Shown piece after piece: positions 27,753 to 42,153 of a stretch of DNA of 64,000 nt (its first letter is position 1; every line of letters starts with the position of its first letter). Origin of the DNA: Cellulomonas pakistanensis (GTDB lineage Bacteria; Actinomycetota; Actinomycetes; Actinomycetales; Cellulomonadaceae); contig NZ_BONO01000004.1 in NCBI RefSeq assembly GCF_016862755.1, forward strand, positions 62,001-126,000, read 5' to 3'. A program made the translations under genes and the position numbers. The notes under the pieces were generated by a model. It worked only from the letters and a program-made list of their open reading frames with translations. It was not told where the DNA came from and searched no databases.

Positions 27753-28692
27753 TCGGGGCGCGCGCGGGGAGCGCAGCGGCGGGCGCGGCGGGCGCGGCGG
27801 GCGTCGCCCGCGCAGGGCGGCGCGGGGCGCGGGTCGCGACCAGGACGCCCGCCACCACCAGGGCGCCCAGTGCCAGCTCCGCGCCGTCCGGGCGCTCGCC
27901 GAGGAACGCCCACGACGCCCCGATGCCGACGACCGGCACCAGCATCGAGAACGGCGCCACCACCCCCGACGGGTGCCGCGCGAGCAGCGCCGTCCAGATC
28001 CCCGAGCCGACGACCGTCGCCACCAGCACGGTGAACGTGAGCCCGGCCAGCGCCCAGGCGGCGGTCGGCGTCCCGAGGGTCGTGAGCGACCGGCCGATCG
28101 CCGCGGGCCCGTCGACGACCAGCGACAGCGCGAGCATCGGCAGCGGCGGCACGACCGACATCCACAGCATGAACCGCAGCGGGCTGTCGGGGTGCGCCTG
28201 CCGGCTGGAGACGTTGCCGAACGCCCAGCCGAGCCCGCCGCACAGCGTGAGCACCACGGGCAGCAGCCCGGCGGACGCGCCGGCCCCGGCCCGCAGCGCC
28301 GCGATCCCGCCGAGGCCGCAGATCGCGACCGCGACGCCCACGGCCTGCCGCGCGGTGATCCGCTCCCGCAGCCACGCCGCGCCGAGCAGCACGGTGAACG
28401 GCGCGGACGCCTGCAGCACGAGCGAGGCGAGCCCGGTCGGCATGCCGGTGTCCATCGCGAGGTAGAGGAACGCGAACTGCAGCACGCCGAACCCGACGCC
28501 GTACCCGATCAGCCACCGCACGGGCGCGACCGGCCGCGGCACGAGCAGCAGCGTCGGCGCCGCGAGCAGGGCGAACCGCAGGGCCACCAGGAAGAACGGC
28601 GGGAACTGCTCGAGCGACAGGTGGATGGCCGGGAAGTTCAGCCCCCAGATCACGGCGACGGCGAGGGCGAGGAGGCGGTCCCGGGGCGGCAT
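27742..28692 (-). CDS. EamA-family (drug/metabolite transporter) exporter
   Basis: A 316-aa membrane protein with about 10 helices in two EamA repeats: [20 protein letters not shown] opens the first, with the conserved Trp-Gly, and [14 protein letters not shown] opens the second. The family exports amino acids or metabolites. The C-terminus is a Pro/Ala/Arg tail, and its stop codon lies in a palindrome arm. It is divergent from a LysR gene 73 bp away, which is probably its regulator. The substrate is unknown; purine-like or amino-acid export are equally possible. Confidence 0.87.
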   Translation of the reverse strand: MPPRDRLLALAVAVIWGLNFPAIHLSLEQFPPFFLVALRFALLAAPTLLLVPRPVAPVRWLIGYGVGFGVLQFAFLYLAMDTGMPTGLASLVLQASAPFTVLLGAAWLRERITARQAVGVAVAICGLGGIAALRAGAGASAGLLPVVLTLCGGLGWAFGNVSSRQAHPDSPLRFMLWMSVVPPLPMLALSLVVDGPAAIGRSLTTLGTPTAAWALAGLTFTVLVATVVGSGIWTALLARHPSGVVAPFSMLVPVVGIGASWAFLGERPDGAELALGALVVAGVLVATRAPRRPARATPAAPAAPAAALPARAPTPR

Positions 28693-28753
28693 GGGACCGA
28701 TCCTCGCCCCGCCGGATCGTGCAGCACCATCGAAACCTCGCATACGCACCCTG

Positions 28754-28759
28754 TAGCGT
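28754..28759 (+). promoter_or_regulatory. Probable -10 box of the LysR gene
   Basis: TAGCGT lies 6 bases before ATG 28766; leaderless type. Confidence 0.45.
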
Positions 28760-28765
28760 CGCTGC

Positions 28766-29701
28766 ATGGACACCCGGCACCTCGCCACCCTGCGCGCCGT
28801 CCGGGACCGGGGTGGGGTCACCGCCGCCGCGGCCGCGCTGCACCTGACGCCGTCCGCCGTGTCGCAGCAGCTGCGCGCCCTGGCCCGGGACGCCGGGGTG
28901 GCGGTCGTCGAGCGGGCCGGCCGCGGCGTCCGGCTCACGGGCCCCGGGCACGCCCTCGCCGACGCGGCGGCCGACGTGGCGGTCGCCCTGGAGCGGGCCG
29001 AGGCGGCCGTCGACGCGTTCCGGTCCGCGCCGCACGGCCTGGTCCGGGTCGCCGCGTTCCAGTCCGCCGCCGAGCTGCTGCTGCCCGGCCTGCTGGCCCG
29101 GGTGGCCGGCATGGACGGCGTCCGGGTGGAGCTCGGCGACGAGGACGTCGCGCAGGACGAGTTCCCGGCCCTGACCGCCGACTTCGACCTCGTGGTGGCG
29201 CACCGCCCCGACGCGGGCGCCGACTGGCCGGGCGGCGTCGAGGTCGTGCCGCTGCTGCGCGAGCCCCTCGACGTCGCGCTGCCGCCCGGTCACGCGCTCG
29301 CGGGCCGCGCCACCGTGATCCCCGCCGACCTCGCCGACGAGCCGTGGATCGCCGTGCAGGCCGGGTTCCCCGTCGCGGGCGTGCTGGACGCGGTCGGGTC
29401 CGCGGCGGGCCGGCCGCTGCGGGTGGTCCAGCGGTTCAACGACTTCGGCGTCGTCGAGGCGCTCGTCGCGGCGGGCCACGGGGTCAGCCTGCTGCCGCGG
29501 CACACCGCGGGGCGCCGGGGCGCGGTGCTGGTGCCGCTGGCGGGTGTGCGCGCGGGCCGCCGGGTCGACGCGCTGGTGCGCCCGGAGCGCGCGGCGCGGC
29601 GGGTCGTGCGGCGGGTGCTGGACGCCCTGCGCGCCGAGGCCGCCCGGTTCGCGGACGAGCCGCCCCCCGTCGCCACCGGCCCGGAGCGCCCCGACCGGTA
29701 G
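28766..29701 (+). CDS. LysR-family transcriptional regulator
   Basis: A 311-aa one-component regulator. The N-terminal winged helix (residues 1-60: [33 protein letters not shown]) is followed by a two-lobe ligand domain ([36 protein letters not shown]). It is divergent from the EamA exporter, the usual LysR target arrangement, so it probably controls that gene and itself. The ligand cannot be read from the sequence. The C-terminal tail is Pro-rich. Confidence 0.9.
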   Translation: MDTRHLATLRAVRDRGGVTAAAAALHLTPSAVSQQLRALARDAGVAVVERAGRGVRLTGPGHALADAAADVAVALERAEAAVDAFRSAPHGLVRVAAFQSAAELLLPGLLARVAGMDGVRVELGDEDVAQDEFPALTADFDLVVAHRPDAGADWPGGVEVVPLLREPLDVALPPGHALAGRATVIPADLADEPWIAVQAGFPVAGVLDAVGSAAGRPLRVVQRFNDFGVVEALVAAGHGVSLLPRHTAGRRGAVLVPLAGVRAGRRVDALVRPERAARRVVRRVLDALRAEAARFADEPPPVATGPERPDR

Positions 29702-29704
29702 CCT
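29699..29704 (+). promoter_or_regulatory. Possible -10 box of cysS inside the LysR 3' end
   Basis: TAGCCT, which includes the LysR stop codon (TAG), is followed by 8 bases and GTG 29713. cysS could therefore have its own leaderless transcript. Confidence 0.4.
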
Positions 29705-29712
29705 TGACCCTC

Positions 29713-31152
29713 GTGAGCCTGCGCCTGTTCGACACCGCCACCCGCGAGGTGCGCGACTTCGTCCCCGTCACCCCGGGCGCGGTCGGCATCTACCTGTGCG
29801 GCGCGACCGTCCAGGCGCCGCCGCACGTGGGCCACGTCCGCTCCGCAGTGGCGTTCGACGTCCTGGTCCGCTGGCTCCGCCGCACCGGGCACGACGTCAC
29901 GCTGGTCCGGAACGTCACCGACATCGACGACAAGATCCTGGCGCGGTCGTCCGAGGCGGGCGTCGCGTGGTGGGCGTGGGCGATGCAGAACGAGCGCGCC
30001 TTCACCGCGGCGTACGACGCCCTCGGTGTGCTGCCCCCGACGTACGAGCCCCGGGCCACCGGCCACGTGCCGGCGATGGTCGAGCTGATGCAGCGCCTGG
30101 TCGACACCGGGCACGCGTACGTGGCCGGCGAGGGCGACGTCTACTTCGACGTCCGGTCCTACGCCGACTACGGCTCGCTCACCAGCCAGCGGCTCGACGA
30201 CATGGCCCCGGCGCCGGACGGCGGCCCGGACGACAAGCGCGACCCGCACGACTTCGCGCTGTGGAAGGCCGCCAAGCCCGGCGAGCCGGGGACGGCGTCC
30301 TGGGACACCCCGTTCGGCCGCGGCCGCCCGGGCTGGCACCTGGAGTGCTCCGCCATGGCGCAGCGCTACCTGGGCGACACCTTCGACATCCACGGCGGCG
30401 GCCTGGACCTGCGGTTCCCGCACCACGAGAACGAGCAGGCCCAGTCGCGCGCGGCGGGCTACGGGTTCGCCCGGTACTGGCTGCACAACGGCTGGGTCAC
30501 CCAGTCCGGCGCGAAGATGAGCAAGTCGCTGGGCAACGGGCTGCTGGTCAGCACGCTGCTGGAGACCGTGCGCCCGGCCGTCGTCCGCTACGCGCTCACC
30601 GCGGTGCAGTACCGGTCGATGCTCGAGTGGACCGCCGACACGCTCGCCGAGTCGGAGGCGACCTGGGACCGGCTCGCCGGGTTCGTGCAGCGCGCCACCG
30701 AGCGCGTCGGCGCGGTCGACGCGCCGGAGCTCGCGGCGGCCGAGCTCCCCGCCGCGTTCGGCGCCGCGCTGGACGACGATCTCAACGTGCCGGCGGCGCT
30801 CGCCGTCGTGCACGAGCACCTGCGCGCCGGCAACACCGCCCTGGCCGCCGGGGACGACGCCGCCGTGCGCGCGGGCCTCGTGGCCGTGCGCGCGATGCTC
30901 GACGTGCTCGGCCTGGACCCGGCCGGCGCGCAGTGGGGCGCCGCGGCGGCCGACGACCGGCACGCCGAGGCGCTCGACGCCCTGGTGCGTGCGGAGCTCG
31001 ACGCCCGCGCGGCCGCACGTGCGGCCCGCGACTGGGCCACCGCGGACGCGATCCGCGACCGCCTGACGGCCGCGGGCGTGGCCGTCGAGGACAACGCCAC
31101 CGGCGCGCGCTGGTCCCTCGCCGCGCGCCAGACGACCGAGGACGAGGACTGA
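29713..31152 (+). CDS. cysS: Cysteine--tRNA ligase
   Basis: Class I synthetase charging tRNA-Cys. The protein is 479 aa. The HIGH-type motif is [13 protein letters not shown], and KMSKSLGNG is the KMSKS loop. Zinc-binding residues are in [19 protein letters not shown] and [11 protein letters not shown]. The C-terminal anticodon-binding helices (residues ~350-479) are Ala/Arg-rich. GTG 29713 gives the family N-terminus ([15 protein letters not shown]). This is full-length CysS and not the shorter mycothiol ligase MshC, because the KMSKS loop and C-terminal domain are complete. rlmB overlaps by one base. Confidence 0.95.
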   Translation: MSLRLFDTATREVRDFVPVTPGAVGIYLCGATVQAPPHVGHVRSAVAFDVLVRWLRRTGHDVTLVRNVTDIDDKILARSSEAGVAWWAWAMQNERAFTAAYDALGVLPPTYEPRATGHVPAMVELMQRLVDTGHAYVAGEGDVYFDVRSYADYGSLTSQRLDDMAPAPDGGPDDKRDPHDFALWKAAKPGEPGTASWDTPFGRGRPGWHLECSAMAQRYLGDTFDIHGGGLDLRFPHHENEQAQSRAAGYGFARYWLHNGWVTQSGAKMSKSLGNGLLVSTLLETVRPAVVRYALTAVQYRSMLEWTADTLAESEATWDRLAGFVQRATERVGAVDAPELAAAELPAAFGAALDDDLNVPAALAVVHEHLRAGNTALAAGDDAAVRAGLVAVRAMLDVLGLDPAGAQWGAAAADDRHAEALDALVRAELDARAAARAARDWATADAIRDRLTAAGVAVEDNATGARWSLAARQTTEDED

Positions 31153-32150
31153 TGGCCGGCAACTCCCAGCGCCGCGGCGCGACGCGCAAGGCAGGCTCCA
31201 AGAAGGGCGCCACCGTCGGCTCGGGCGGCCAGCGCCGCCGCGGGCTCGAGGGCAAGGGCCCGACCCCGAAGGCCGAGGACCGGACGTACCACCCGGCCGG
31301 CAAGAAGAAGGCCGCGGCCGAGCGCCGCGCCGTCGCGGGCACCCGCGGCTCGGGCAACCGCCCGGCGGGCCGGGGCGGCGCCGCCGCGGGCCGGGCGCGC
31401 GGCGCGGGCGCGACCGAGGTGGTCTCCGGGCGGAACTCCGTCGTCGAGGCGCTGCGCGCCGGCATCCCCGTGTCCGCGGTGTACATCGCGGCGCGGCTCG
31501 AGGCCGACGACCGCACCCGCGAGATCCTGCGCACGGCGACCGAGGAGGGCTACCCGCTGCTCGAGGTCACCAAGCCCGAGCTCGACCGGCTCACCGACGG
31601 CTCCGTGCACCAGGGCGTCGCGATCCAGGTGCCGCCGTACGACTACGGCGACGTCGAGGACCTGCTGGACGTCGCCGCGGCCAGCGACCGGGCGCCGCTG
31701 ATCGTCGCGCTCGACGGCGTGACCGACCCGCGCAACCTCGGCGCCGTGCTGCGGTCGGCGGGCGCGTTCGGTGCGCACGGCGTGCTCGTGCCCGAGCGCC
31801 GGTCCGCCGGCGTCACCGCGTCGGCGTGGAAGGTGTCCGCGGGCGCCGCGGCGCGCGTGCCGGTCGCCCGCGCCACCAACCTGGTGCGCGCCCTCGAGCG
31901 GCTGCACGAGGCGGGCTGCTTCATCGTGGGCCTGGACGGCGGCGGCGACGTCGCCGTCGCGGACCTGCCGTACTCCGCCGACCCGCTGGTGCTGGTGGTC
32001 GGCTCGGAGGGCAAGGGCCTGTCCCGCCTGGTGCGCGAGCACTGCGACGCGATCGCGTCCATCCCGATCGCCGGCGAGGTCGAGAGCCTCAACGCCGGCG
32101 TCGCCGCGGGCATCGCCCTGTACGAGGTCGCCCGCACCCGCGCGTCCTGA
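31152..32150 (+). CDS. rlmB: 23S rRNA 2'-O-methyltransferase, TrmH/SpoU family
   Basis: Methylates the ribose of a guanosine in 23S rRNA. The protein is 332 aa. The conserved part starts at about residue 95 (VVSGRNSVVEALRAG), with an L30e-like substrate domain, then the knotted SPOUT domain with DGVTDPRNLGAVLRSAG, VVGSEGKGLSRLV and IPIAGEVESLNAGVAAGIALYE. The first ~90 residues are a very basic Lys/Arg/Gly extension, probably an RNA-binding tail, longer than in E. coli RlmB. ATG overlaps the cysS stop. Confidence 0.93.
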   Translation: MAGNSQRRGATRKAGSKKGATVGSGGQRRRGLEGKGPTPKAEDRTYHPAGKKKAAAERRAVAGTRGSGNRPAGRGGAAAGRARGAGATEVVSGRNSVVEALRAGIPVSAVYIAARLEADDRTREILRTATEEGYPLLEVTKPELDRLTDGSVHQGVAIQVPPYDYGDVEDLLDVAAASDRAPLIVALDGVTDPRNLGAVLRSAGAFGAHGVLVPERRSAGVTASAWKVSAGAAARVPVARATNLVRALERLHEAGCFIVGLDGGGDVAVADLPYSADPLVLVVGSEGKGLSRLVREHCDAIASIPIAGEVESLNAGVAAGIALYEVARTRAS

Positions 32151-32203
32151 CGCGCCGCCCGCCCCGGGGTGCGCCGGCCCCGAGGCGGGCGGAGAGTGGA
32201 CGC

Positions 32204-32686
32204 ATGAGCCACGACACCGACTCCGTCCGCACCGTCGCCGAGCTGCTGAAGGACGAGCGCCTCGGCGTCCTCACGACCGTCGCGCCCGACGGCACCCTGA
32301 TCGCGCGCCCGATGGCGCTGCAGGAGGTCGAGTTCGACGGCGACCTCTGGTTCTTCGCCGAGCGCGGCTCCCGGAAGCTCGCGCACGTCGCCGCGGACCC
32401 GCGGGTCAACGTCGCGGTCGGCTCCGGCGCGAGCTGGGTGTCCGTCGCGGGCGTGGGCGAGCAGGTCGAGGACGTCGCGAAGAAGCGCGAGCTGTGGAGC
32501 AAGGGCGTCGAGGCGTGGCTGCCCGACGGCCCCGACTCCCCGCAGGCGGTGCTGCTGCGCGTGCGCGCGGAGTCGGCGGAGTACTGGGACACGCCCGGCA
32601 GCCGGGTCGCGACCCTGCTGAGCTTCGTGAAGTCGAAGGCGACGGGCGAGCGCCTCGAGGGCGAGAACGAGCGCGTCGACCTCTGA
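32204..32686 (+). CDS. Pyridoxamine 5'-phosphate oxidase-fold (general stress protein type) flavin-binding protein
   Basis: A 160-aa single-domain split-barrel protein. LLKDERLGVLTTVAPDGTLIARPM is the typical N-terminal strand pair, followed by DLWFFAERGSRKLAHVAADP and the tail YWDTPGSRVATLLSFVKSKATG. It matches the general-stress-protein 26 group that binds flavin or F420; the reaction is unknown. It follows rlmB after 53 bases and is convergent with the DUF4032 gene. Confidence 0.88.
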   Translation: MSHDTDSVRTVAELLKDERLGVLTTVAPDGTLIARPMALQEVEFDGDLWFFAERGSRKLAHVAADPRVNVAVGSGASWVSVAGVGEQVEDVAKKRELWSKGVEAWLPDGPDSPQAVLLRVRAESAEYWDTPGSRVATLLSFVKSKATGERLEGENERVDL

Positions 32687-32710
32687 GGTCCCGGGCGCCG
32701 GGCGCGGGCG

Positions 32711-33979
32711 TCAGTCCCGGTTCGGGACGACGTCCGCGTCCTCGCGCAGGTCCGCGGCCGAGACGCCGAGCACCGACTCCTCGTCCGGGCGGGTCGGCAG
32801 GATGTCCTTCGTGTAGGACTTCACCGCCTCCCGCATCGGCACGTCGCGCTTCTGCGCCTCCGACAGGAACCACCGGTGGTCGAGCAGCTCGTGGTACAGC
32901 TGCGCGGGCTCGAGCTTCGGGCGCAGGTCGCGGGGCACGGCGCGCACGGCCGGCTCGAACACCTCGGTGAGCCAGTCGTGCGCGACGAACGTCTCGTCGT
33001 CGTTCTGCCGGTCCATCGCCGCGACGAACTGGTCGAGGTCGTTGAGCAGCCGGCGCGCCTGGTTCTCCTGCACGTCCAGGCCGGTGAGCCGCATGAGCCG
33101 GCGCGAGTGGTGCCCGGCGTCCACGACCTTCGGCTGGATGCGGACCGTGGTGCCGTCGATGTCGGTGGTGATGTCCAGCTCGCCGACGTCGAAGCCGAGG
33201 TCGTTCAGCCGCTCGATGCGGGCCTGCACCCGCCACCGCTCGTTCAGGCCGAACGACTCCGAGCTGGTGAGCGCCGACCACAGCTCCTCGTACCGCTCGG
33301 CGAGCGCGTCGCCGATCGCGACGGCGTCGACGTCCTCGTCGAGGAACTCGCCGGCCTGCAGGTCCATGAGCTCGCCGATGATGTTGACCCGCGCGACCTC
33401 GAGGTCGTAGCCGCGCTGGCCGGGCGTGAGCTCGTCGTGCAGGTCGCCGGTCTCGGCGTCCACCAGGTACGCGGCGAACGTCTCGGCGTCCCGGCGGAAG
33501 AGCGTGTTCGACAGCGACACGTCGCCCCAGTAGAAGCCGACCAGGTGCAGGCGGACCAGCAGCACGGCGAGGGCGTCGATGAGCCGGGTCGCGGTGTCGG
33601 GGCGCAGCGCCTGGCTGAACAGCGCGCGGTACGGCAGCGAGAACCGCAGGTGCTGGGTGATGAGCACCGCCTCGAGCGGCTCGCCGTCGGGCGCGGTGCG
33701 GCCGGTGATGACCCCGACCGGCTCGACGCTCGGCACGTCCAGGCGGCTCAGCTGGCGCAGCAGCTCGTACTCGCGGTACGCGACGGTCTCGCCGATCTCC
33801 TTGATGGCGACGACCCGGCCGGACAGCCGCGCGAACCGCACGGTGTGCCGGGAGATGCCGCGGGGGAGGGCGGCGAGCCGCTCCGCCGGCCAGTCCGCGA
33901 GCGGCACGTCCCAGGGCAGGTCGAGCAGGGCGGGGTCCGGCGCGGCCGCGGTGATCTGCAGGCGCGTGCGAGGGGTCAT
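32711..33979 (-). CDS. DUF4032 protein, kinase-like fold
   Basis: A 422-aa protein found almost only in actinobacteria. The N-terminal ~200 residues look like a small-molecule or lipopolysaccharide-kinase fold: VVAIKEIGETVAYREYELL (Lys and helix-C Glu), LVGFYWGDVSLSNTLFR (catalytic-loop Asp and Asn) and YLVDAETGD (metal-binding Asp). The C-terminal half is the DUF4032 domain. Whether it phosphorylates anything is not known. It is followed by a strong terminator that separates it from the ABC ATPase gene on the same strand. Confidence 0.85.
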   Translation of the reverse strand: MTPRTRLQITAAAPDPALLDLPWDVPLADWPAERLAALPRGISRHTVRFARLSGRVVAIKEIGETVAYREYELLRQLSRLDVPSVEPVGVITGRTAPDGEPLEAVLITQHLRFSLPYRALFSQALRPDTATRLIDALAVLLVRLHLVGFYWGDVSLSNTLFRRDAETFAAYLVDAETGDLHDELTPGQRGYDLEVARVNIIGELMDLQAGEFLDEDVDAVAIGDALAERYEELWSALTSSESFGLNERWRVQARIERLNDLGFDVGELDITTDIDGTTVRIQPKVVDAGHHSRRLMRLTGLDVQENQARRLLNDLDQFVAAMDRQNDDETFVAHDWLTEVFEPAVRAVPRDLRPKLEPAQLYHELLDHRWFLSEAQKRDVPMREAVKSYTKDILPTRPDEESVLGVSAADLREDADVVPNRD

Positions 33980-34003
33980 GCGTCGATTCTCCCATCCGGA
34001 CGA

Positions 34004-34043
34004 CGCAGGGGCGGGGCCGGTGCGTGCCGGCCCCGCCCCTGCG
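34004..34043 (-). terminator. Terminator after the MsiK-like gene
   Basis: Perfect 17-bp arms (34004-34020 and 34027-34043, CGCAGGGGCGGGGCCGG and complement) with loop TGCGTG, 18 bases past the ATPase stop. Confidence 0.85.
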
Positions 34044-34061
34044 GCGTGGAGATGTCGTGCG

Positions 34062-35186
<1,125 letters not shown>

Positions 35187-35239
35187 GATCCATCGATCCC
35201 TTCACCGGCAGGTACGTGCCGGACGATCCGTCGTGAAGA

Positions 35240-35263
35240 GTGTCAGAGTGTCTTCGCTGACAC
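35240..35263. promoter_or_regulatory. Palindrome upstream of the MsiK-like gene
   Basis: GTGTCA and TGACAC are separated by 12 bases, 54 bases upstream of the start. It could be an operator. A second small palindrome (CCGGCA/TGCCGG, about 35209-35226) lies closer to the gene. Confidence 0.35.
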
Positions 35264-35344
35264 GGGTCGAGGGGAGTCGGGTGACCCCCCTCGGTCCACG
35301 GACATCCAACCACACCCGGCTGACCTGCGGGCGGGCGGACGGCG

Positions 35345-36898
35345 TCAGTTCAGGACGACGACGTCCGTGTCGCCGTAGCCCAGCAGGTCGCCCTCGTACG
35401 GCCACACGCCCTGCACGTCGGCGGGCAGCCGGGTCGCCCAGGCGGGCGCGCCGTCGTCCAGGGCGAACGCGGCGAGCGCGCGCGGCGCCGTGAGCGCCTC
35501 CTCGTCGCCGTCGGGCGCGGGCGCGGCGCCGACCCCCAGGCCGATCTCGGCCAGCGCCTCGGGCCGGGCGAGGGCGAGCAGGTACCGGCCGTCGGTCATC
35601 ACGGACGTGCCGTCGCCGGCCACCTCGACCGCCGTGCGCCACAGCTCGCGGCCCGTCGCGACGTCCACCGCCCACAGCGCGTCGGTGTCCGCGCCGTACA
35701 GGACGCCCTCGAGGAGCACCGCCGCCGGGTCGGTCCACCGCGGGTGCGCCGCCGACCACAGCTCGGCGCCCGTCTCGGCCTCGACGCCGACCAGCACGCG
35801 GCCGTCCGGGCCGCTCGCGGCGACCAGCTCGACGCCCGGGACCGAGCCGTCGTCGACCGACAGCCACAGCGGGCGGCCCGGCAGGTCGGTGAGCGGTTCC
35901 CCGGCGTCGTCGAGCAGCCGGGCGCCGTCGTCCCCGGCGGACAGCAGGTGACCCGTGCGGGACACCGAGAGGTACTGCTGGCCGGAGGCCTGGAGCCGCC
36001 CGTCCTCCGCGGCGAACGCCCACGAGCCGAGCTCGCCCTGCACGAGCACCCGGCCCGGGGTCACCGCGACGCCGGGCGGGTAGTACAGCCGCTCGGCCGC
36101 CGCCGGGTCCGCGAGCGGCACGTCGGTGCGCCACAGCGGCGCGGCGCCGCCGTCGTCGGGCCCGCGCCGGTCGACCGCGGTGTCCCAGGCGGTGACGCGC
36201 AGCGTGCCGTCGGCGAGCGAGGCGAGCACCTGGACGCCCCCGGCCGCGCCCCAGCCGGACATCGGCGCGACGTGCCGGTCCGCCAGGACGTCGCCGGACC
36301 GCGCGTCGACGGAGACCAGCCGCGCGGCGCTGGGCGGCACGGGGTCCCAGGTGCCGGAGTCGTCGGAGGCGTCCGCCGGCGACCGGTCCAGCACCAGGCA
36401 GCGGACGACCCCGACCGGCTCGGCGTCGGGGACGCACGTCGGGTACTCCATGCCGACGTCCGGCTCGGTGCGTGCGGCGTCCTCCAGCGAGGTCGACCAC
36501 GCCTGGGTGCCCGCGCGGTCGAGCGCCACGAGCTCGCGGGAGGCGTCCCACGGCGGCGACGCGACGCCGACCCGCAGCTCGCCGACGGCGATGCCGGACA
36601 GCACGACCGACGCCGTCTCCTGGCTGTACCGGTGGGCGGCGGGCAGGCCGGGCTCCACCGACCGGAGCACCCCGGCCACCTCCTGCCGGGCGGCGACCCG
36701 GTCCGCCTCCCGGGCGTCCAGCACGAGGTGCGTCGCCCCGGCGGCCAGCGCGGCGAGCACGGGCGCCGGCCACCAGCGCCGCAGCAGCCGGCGGCGCCGG
36801 GCCACCCGGCGGGCGTGCGCGGCCTCGGCCTCGGGGTCGTCCGCGTCGGGCGCGAGGGGCAGGTCGGTGGCGACGTCGACCAGCTCGACGTCCTGCAT
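35345..36898 (-). CDS. Membrane-anchored PQQ-propeller (BamB-like) protein
   Basis: A 517-aa protein with a short acidic cytoplasmic N-terminus, an Arg-rich stop, one membrane helix (residues ~45-65, WWPAPVLAALAAGATHLVL) and a large outside region of PQQ-type beta-propeller blades (VALDRAGTQAWSTSL, ARSGDVLADRHV, VDVATGRELWRTAV, FALDDGAPAWATRL). Cys pairs (TCVPD and RCLVL) may form a disulfide. I chose ATG 36898, where GGGAG lies just upstream; an in-frame start 7 codons earlier is less likely. Its function is unknown; such propellers usually bind proteins rather than PQQ. Confidence 0.8.
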   Translation of the reverse strand: MQDVELVDVATDLPLAPDADDPEAEAAHARRVARRRRLLRRWWPAPVLAALAAGATHLVLDAREADRVAARQEVAGVLRSVEPGLPAAHRYSQETASVVLSGIAVGELRVGVASPPWDASRELVALDRAGTQAWSTSLEDAARTEPDVGMEYPTCVPDAEPVGVVRCLVLDRSPADASDDSGTWDPVPPSAARLVSVDARSGDVLADRHVAPMSGWGAAGGVQVLASLADGTLRVTAWDTAVDRRGPDDGGAAPLWRTDVPLADPAAAERLYYPPGVAVTPGRVLVQGELGSWAFAAEDGRLQASGQQYLSVSRTGHLLSAGDDGARLLDDAGEPLTDLPGRPLWLSVDDGSVPGVELVAASGPDGRVLVGVEAETGAELWSAAHPRWTDPAAVLLEGVLYGADTDALWAVDVATGRELWRTAVEVAGDGTSVMTDGRYLLALARPEALAEIGLGVGAAPAPDGDEEALTAPRALAAFALDDGAPAWATRLPADVQGVWPYEGDLLGYGDTDVVVLN

Positions 36899-36928
36899 CG
36901 GCTCCCGTCGGCGCCCCACGTCCGGAAC

Positions 36929-37822
36929 CTACGCCCGGGGGGCGTCCTCGCGCGCGGGATCGGCTTCCCCGGCCGCGTGCGGCGGGGGCGCCGCCGCAGC
37001 CACGTCCGCCGCGAGCCCGGCGAGCAGCCCGGCGAGCGCCTCGGGGTCGGGCACGCGGTACCCCGCCGCCGTGGTGCCCTCGCCGACCTTCACGGTCAGG
37101 TCGCCGGCGCCGAGCGCGCGGAAGGCGTCCTCGTCCGTGACGTCGTCGCCCGCGCACACCACCGCGCCGGCGCCCAGCTCGGTCCGCAACGCCACCAGCG
37201 CCGCGCCCTTGTCCGCCTCCAGCACCGACACCTCGACGACCTTCTTGCCGTGCAGCGTCACCGAGCCGAGGTGCGCGCCGACCCCGAGGGCCTCCTGCTC
37301 CGCCGCCTCCCCGGTCGCCGCGTCGGCCATCCGGGTGTGCACGACCACCGCCGCGGGCTTCGTCTCGACCCACACGCCGTCCCGGCCGCGCGCCACCTGC
37401 TGCATCTCGCCGCCCAGCCGGGCGAGCCGGTCCGCCTGGTCGTCGGTCAGCGTGAGCACGTCCCGGTCCAGGCCGTGCTCGGCGACCCGCGCGCGCTCGG
37501 CGCCGTGGCTGCCGATCAGCACCGTGCCCGGCGGGACGTCGGCGAGCCGGTGCAGGTCGGCGGCCGGCCGGCCGGACACCAGCGCGAGCCGGACGAGGTC
37601 GGGGCGGGCGGCGAGCCCGCGGAGCGCCTCGACCGCCTCGGGCAGCACGCGCGACGCCTCGGGGTCGTCCTGCAGCGGGGCGAGCGTGCCGTCGAAGTCG
37701 AGCGCCACCAGCACCGGGCGGCGGGCGGGGTCGGCGACCAGGCCGCGCAGGGCGGCGCGCAGGTCGTCGGTGCCGGCCGGCTCGACGGCGGCCGGTGCGG
37801 GCGGGGTCTCGTCGGGGGCCAC
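36929..37822 (-). CDS. otsB: Trehalose-6-phosphate phosphatase
   Basis: Removes phosphate from trehalose 6-phosphate. The protein is 297 aa, a HAD-superfamily enzyme: motif I LVALDFDGTLAPLQDDP (nucleophile Asp), motif II LALVSGRPAADL, and motif III/IV with CAGDDVTDEDAF. GSHGAER and KPAAVVVHTR are also conserved. The start GTG is 2 bases after the otsA stop, so otsA-otsB are coupled. The C-terminal ~40 residues are Ala/Pro-rich. Confidence 0.95.
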   Translation of the reverse strand: MAPDETPPAPAAVEPAGTDDLRAALRGLVADPARRPVLVALDFDGTLAPLQDDPEASRVLPEAVEALRGLAARPDLVRLALVSGRPAADLHRLADVPPGTVLIGSHGAERARVAEHGLDRDVLTLTDDQADRLARLGGEMQQVARGRDGVWVETKPAAVVVHTRMADAATGEAAEQEALGVGAHLGSVTLHGKKVVEVSVLEADKGAALVALRTELGAGAVVCAGDDVTDEDAFRALGAGDLTVKVGEGTTAAGYRVPDPEALAGLLAGLAADVAAAAPPPHAAGEADPAREDAPRA

Positions 37823-37824
37823 GG

Positions 37825-39264
<1,440 letters not shown>

Positions 39265-39431
39265 TGAAGTCCATCTCCTTGGTGTCGCCTCGACCCTAAC
39301 GTGACCCGACGCGCCCCGCCCGGGAAGCGGGCGGCGGGTGCGGGTGCCGTCGGGGTGGCCGCCCGGGTGGTCCGCGCGGGTCCTTCACCGGACCCGCCGC
39401 GCGGCAGCACGACCCCCGCCGGGCGGGCGGC

Positions 39432-39437
39432 TACCGT
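39432..39437 (+). promoter_or_regulatory. Probable -10 box of the Ser/Thr kinase gene
   Basis: TACCGT is followed by 6 bases and ATG 39444; leaderless type. Confidence 0.45.
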
Positions 39438-39443
39438 GCCCGC

Positions 39444-41459
<2,016 letters not shown>

Positions 41460-41502
41460 GCCCGCCGGTGGGGGGTCGTCGAGCGGTCACGGACCGGGGA
41501 CT

Positions 41503-41523
41503 CCGGGCGGGCGAAGCGCCCGG
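41503..41523 (+). terminator. Short hairpin after the kinase gene
   Basis: CCGGGCG (41503-41509) pairs with CGCCCGG (41517-41523), 7 bp with a 7-base loop. Confidence 0.4.
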
Positions 41524-41555
41524 GTCGTGACCCCTCGGCGCACAGGCCGACCCCG

Positions 41556-41561
41556 TAGGCT
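41556..41561 (+). promoter_or_regulatory. Probable -10 box of the gene at 41569
   Basis: TAGGCT lies 7 bases before the ATG; leaderless type. Confidence 0.45.
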
Positions 41562-41568
41562 CGTCGGC

Positions 41569-42117
41569 ATGACCGGGACCGGCGACGCGCGCGTGCCCGG
41601 GGCCGGCGTGCCCGGGGTCGGCGAGCGCGGCGCCGGCCGTCGCGCGGGCCTGCTGCCGCTGCTCACCGCGGCGGCCTCGCTGCTCGCGGTCGGCGGCGCG
41701 CTGTGGCTCGGCGCCCTGCGGACCGTCGTGCACGCGTGCGTGACGATCGACGGCCCCCTCGCCCTCGTGGGCGTCCGGCTGTCGCTGCTGCAGGACGCGG
41801 CCGACTGCCCGACCGGTGTCGCGCTGACGCCGGCGGCCACGCAGGGCGCGGTCCTGGCGCTCGGGCTCGTGGTGCCGGTCGTCGCGCTGCACGCGGCGCT
41901 CGGCGCCCTCGGCCTCGGCCTCACCGCCCTGCTGCTCACCTGCGCCAGGACCGCGCGGTCCGTGCTCGGCGCCGTGGTGCGCGCCCTGCCCCGCCCGTCG
42001 GCCGCCCGCCCGGCGCCGACCCCCCGTCCGGCGCCCGCGTGGCGCGCCGACCACCCGCGCGCGGCCGTCCTGGCCCGCGTCCTGCACCCGCACCGGGGTC
42101 CGCCCGCGCTCGCCTGA
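41569..42117 (+). CDS. Small membrane protein of unknown function
   Basis: A 182-aa protein with a Gly/Val-rich cytoplasmic start, a first membrane helix (residues ~25-48, LLPLLTAAASLLAVGGALWL), an outside loop of ~50 residues with two Cys (VVHACVTIDG and DAADCPTG) that may be disulfide-bonded, a second helix pair (AVLALGLVVPVVALHAALG), and a Pro/Arg-rich C-terminal tail. I do not recognise a family. It lies upstream of, and 36 bases from, a DsbA-like gene, so involvement in disulfide chemistry is possible but unproven. Confidence 0.7.
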   Translation: MTGTGDARVPGAGVPGVGERGAGRRAGLLPLLTAAASLLAVGGALWLGALRTVVHACVTIDGPLALVGVRLSLLQDAADCPTGVALTPAATQGAVLALGLVVPVVALHAALGALGLGLTALLLTCARTARSVLGAVVRALPRPSAARPAPTPRPAPAWRADHPRAAVLARVLHPHRGPPALA

Positions 42118-42153
42118 GCAGCCGCAGCGGACCGATCGAAGGAGAGCAGGACC

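Noticed and set aside
29713..31152. cysS as the mycothiol ligase MshC
   Set aside because: The KMSKS loop and full C-terminal anticodon-binding helices fit CysS; MshC is shorter and lacks that domain.
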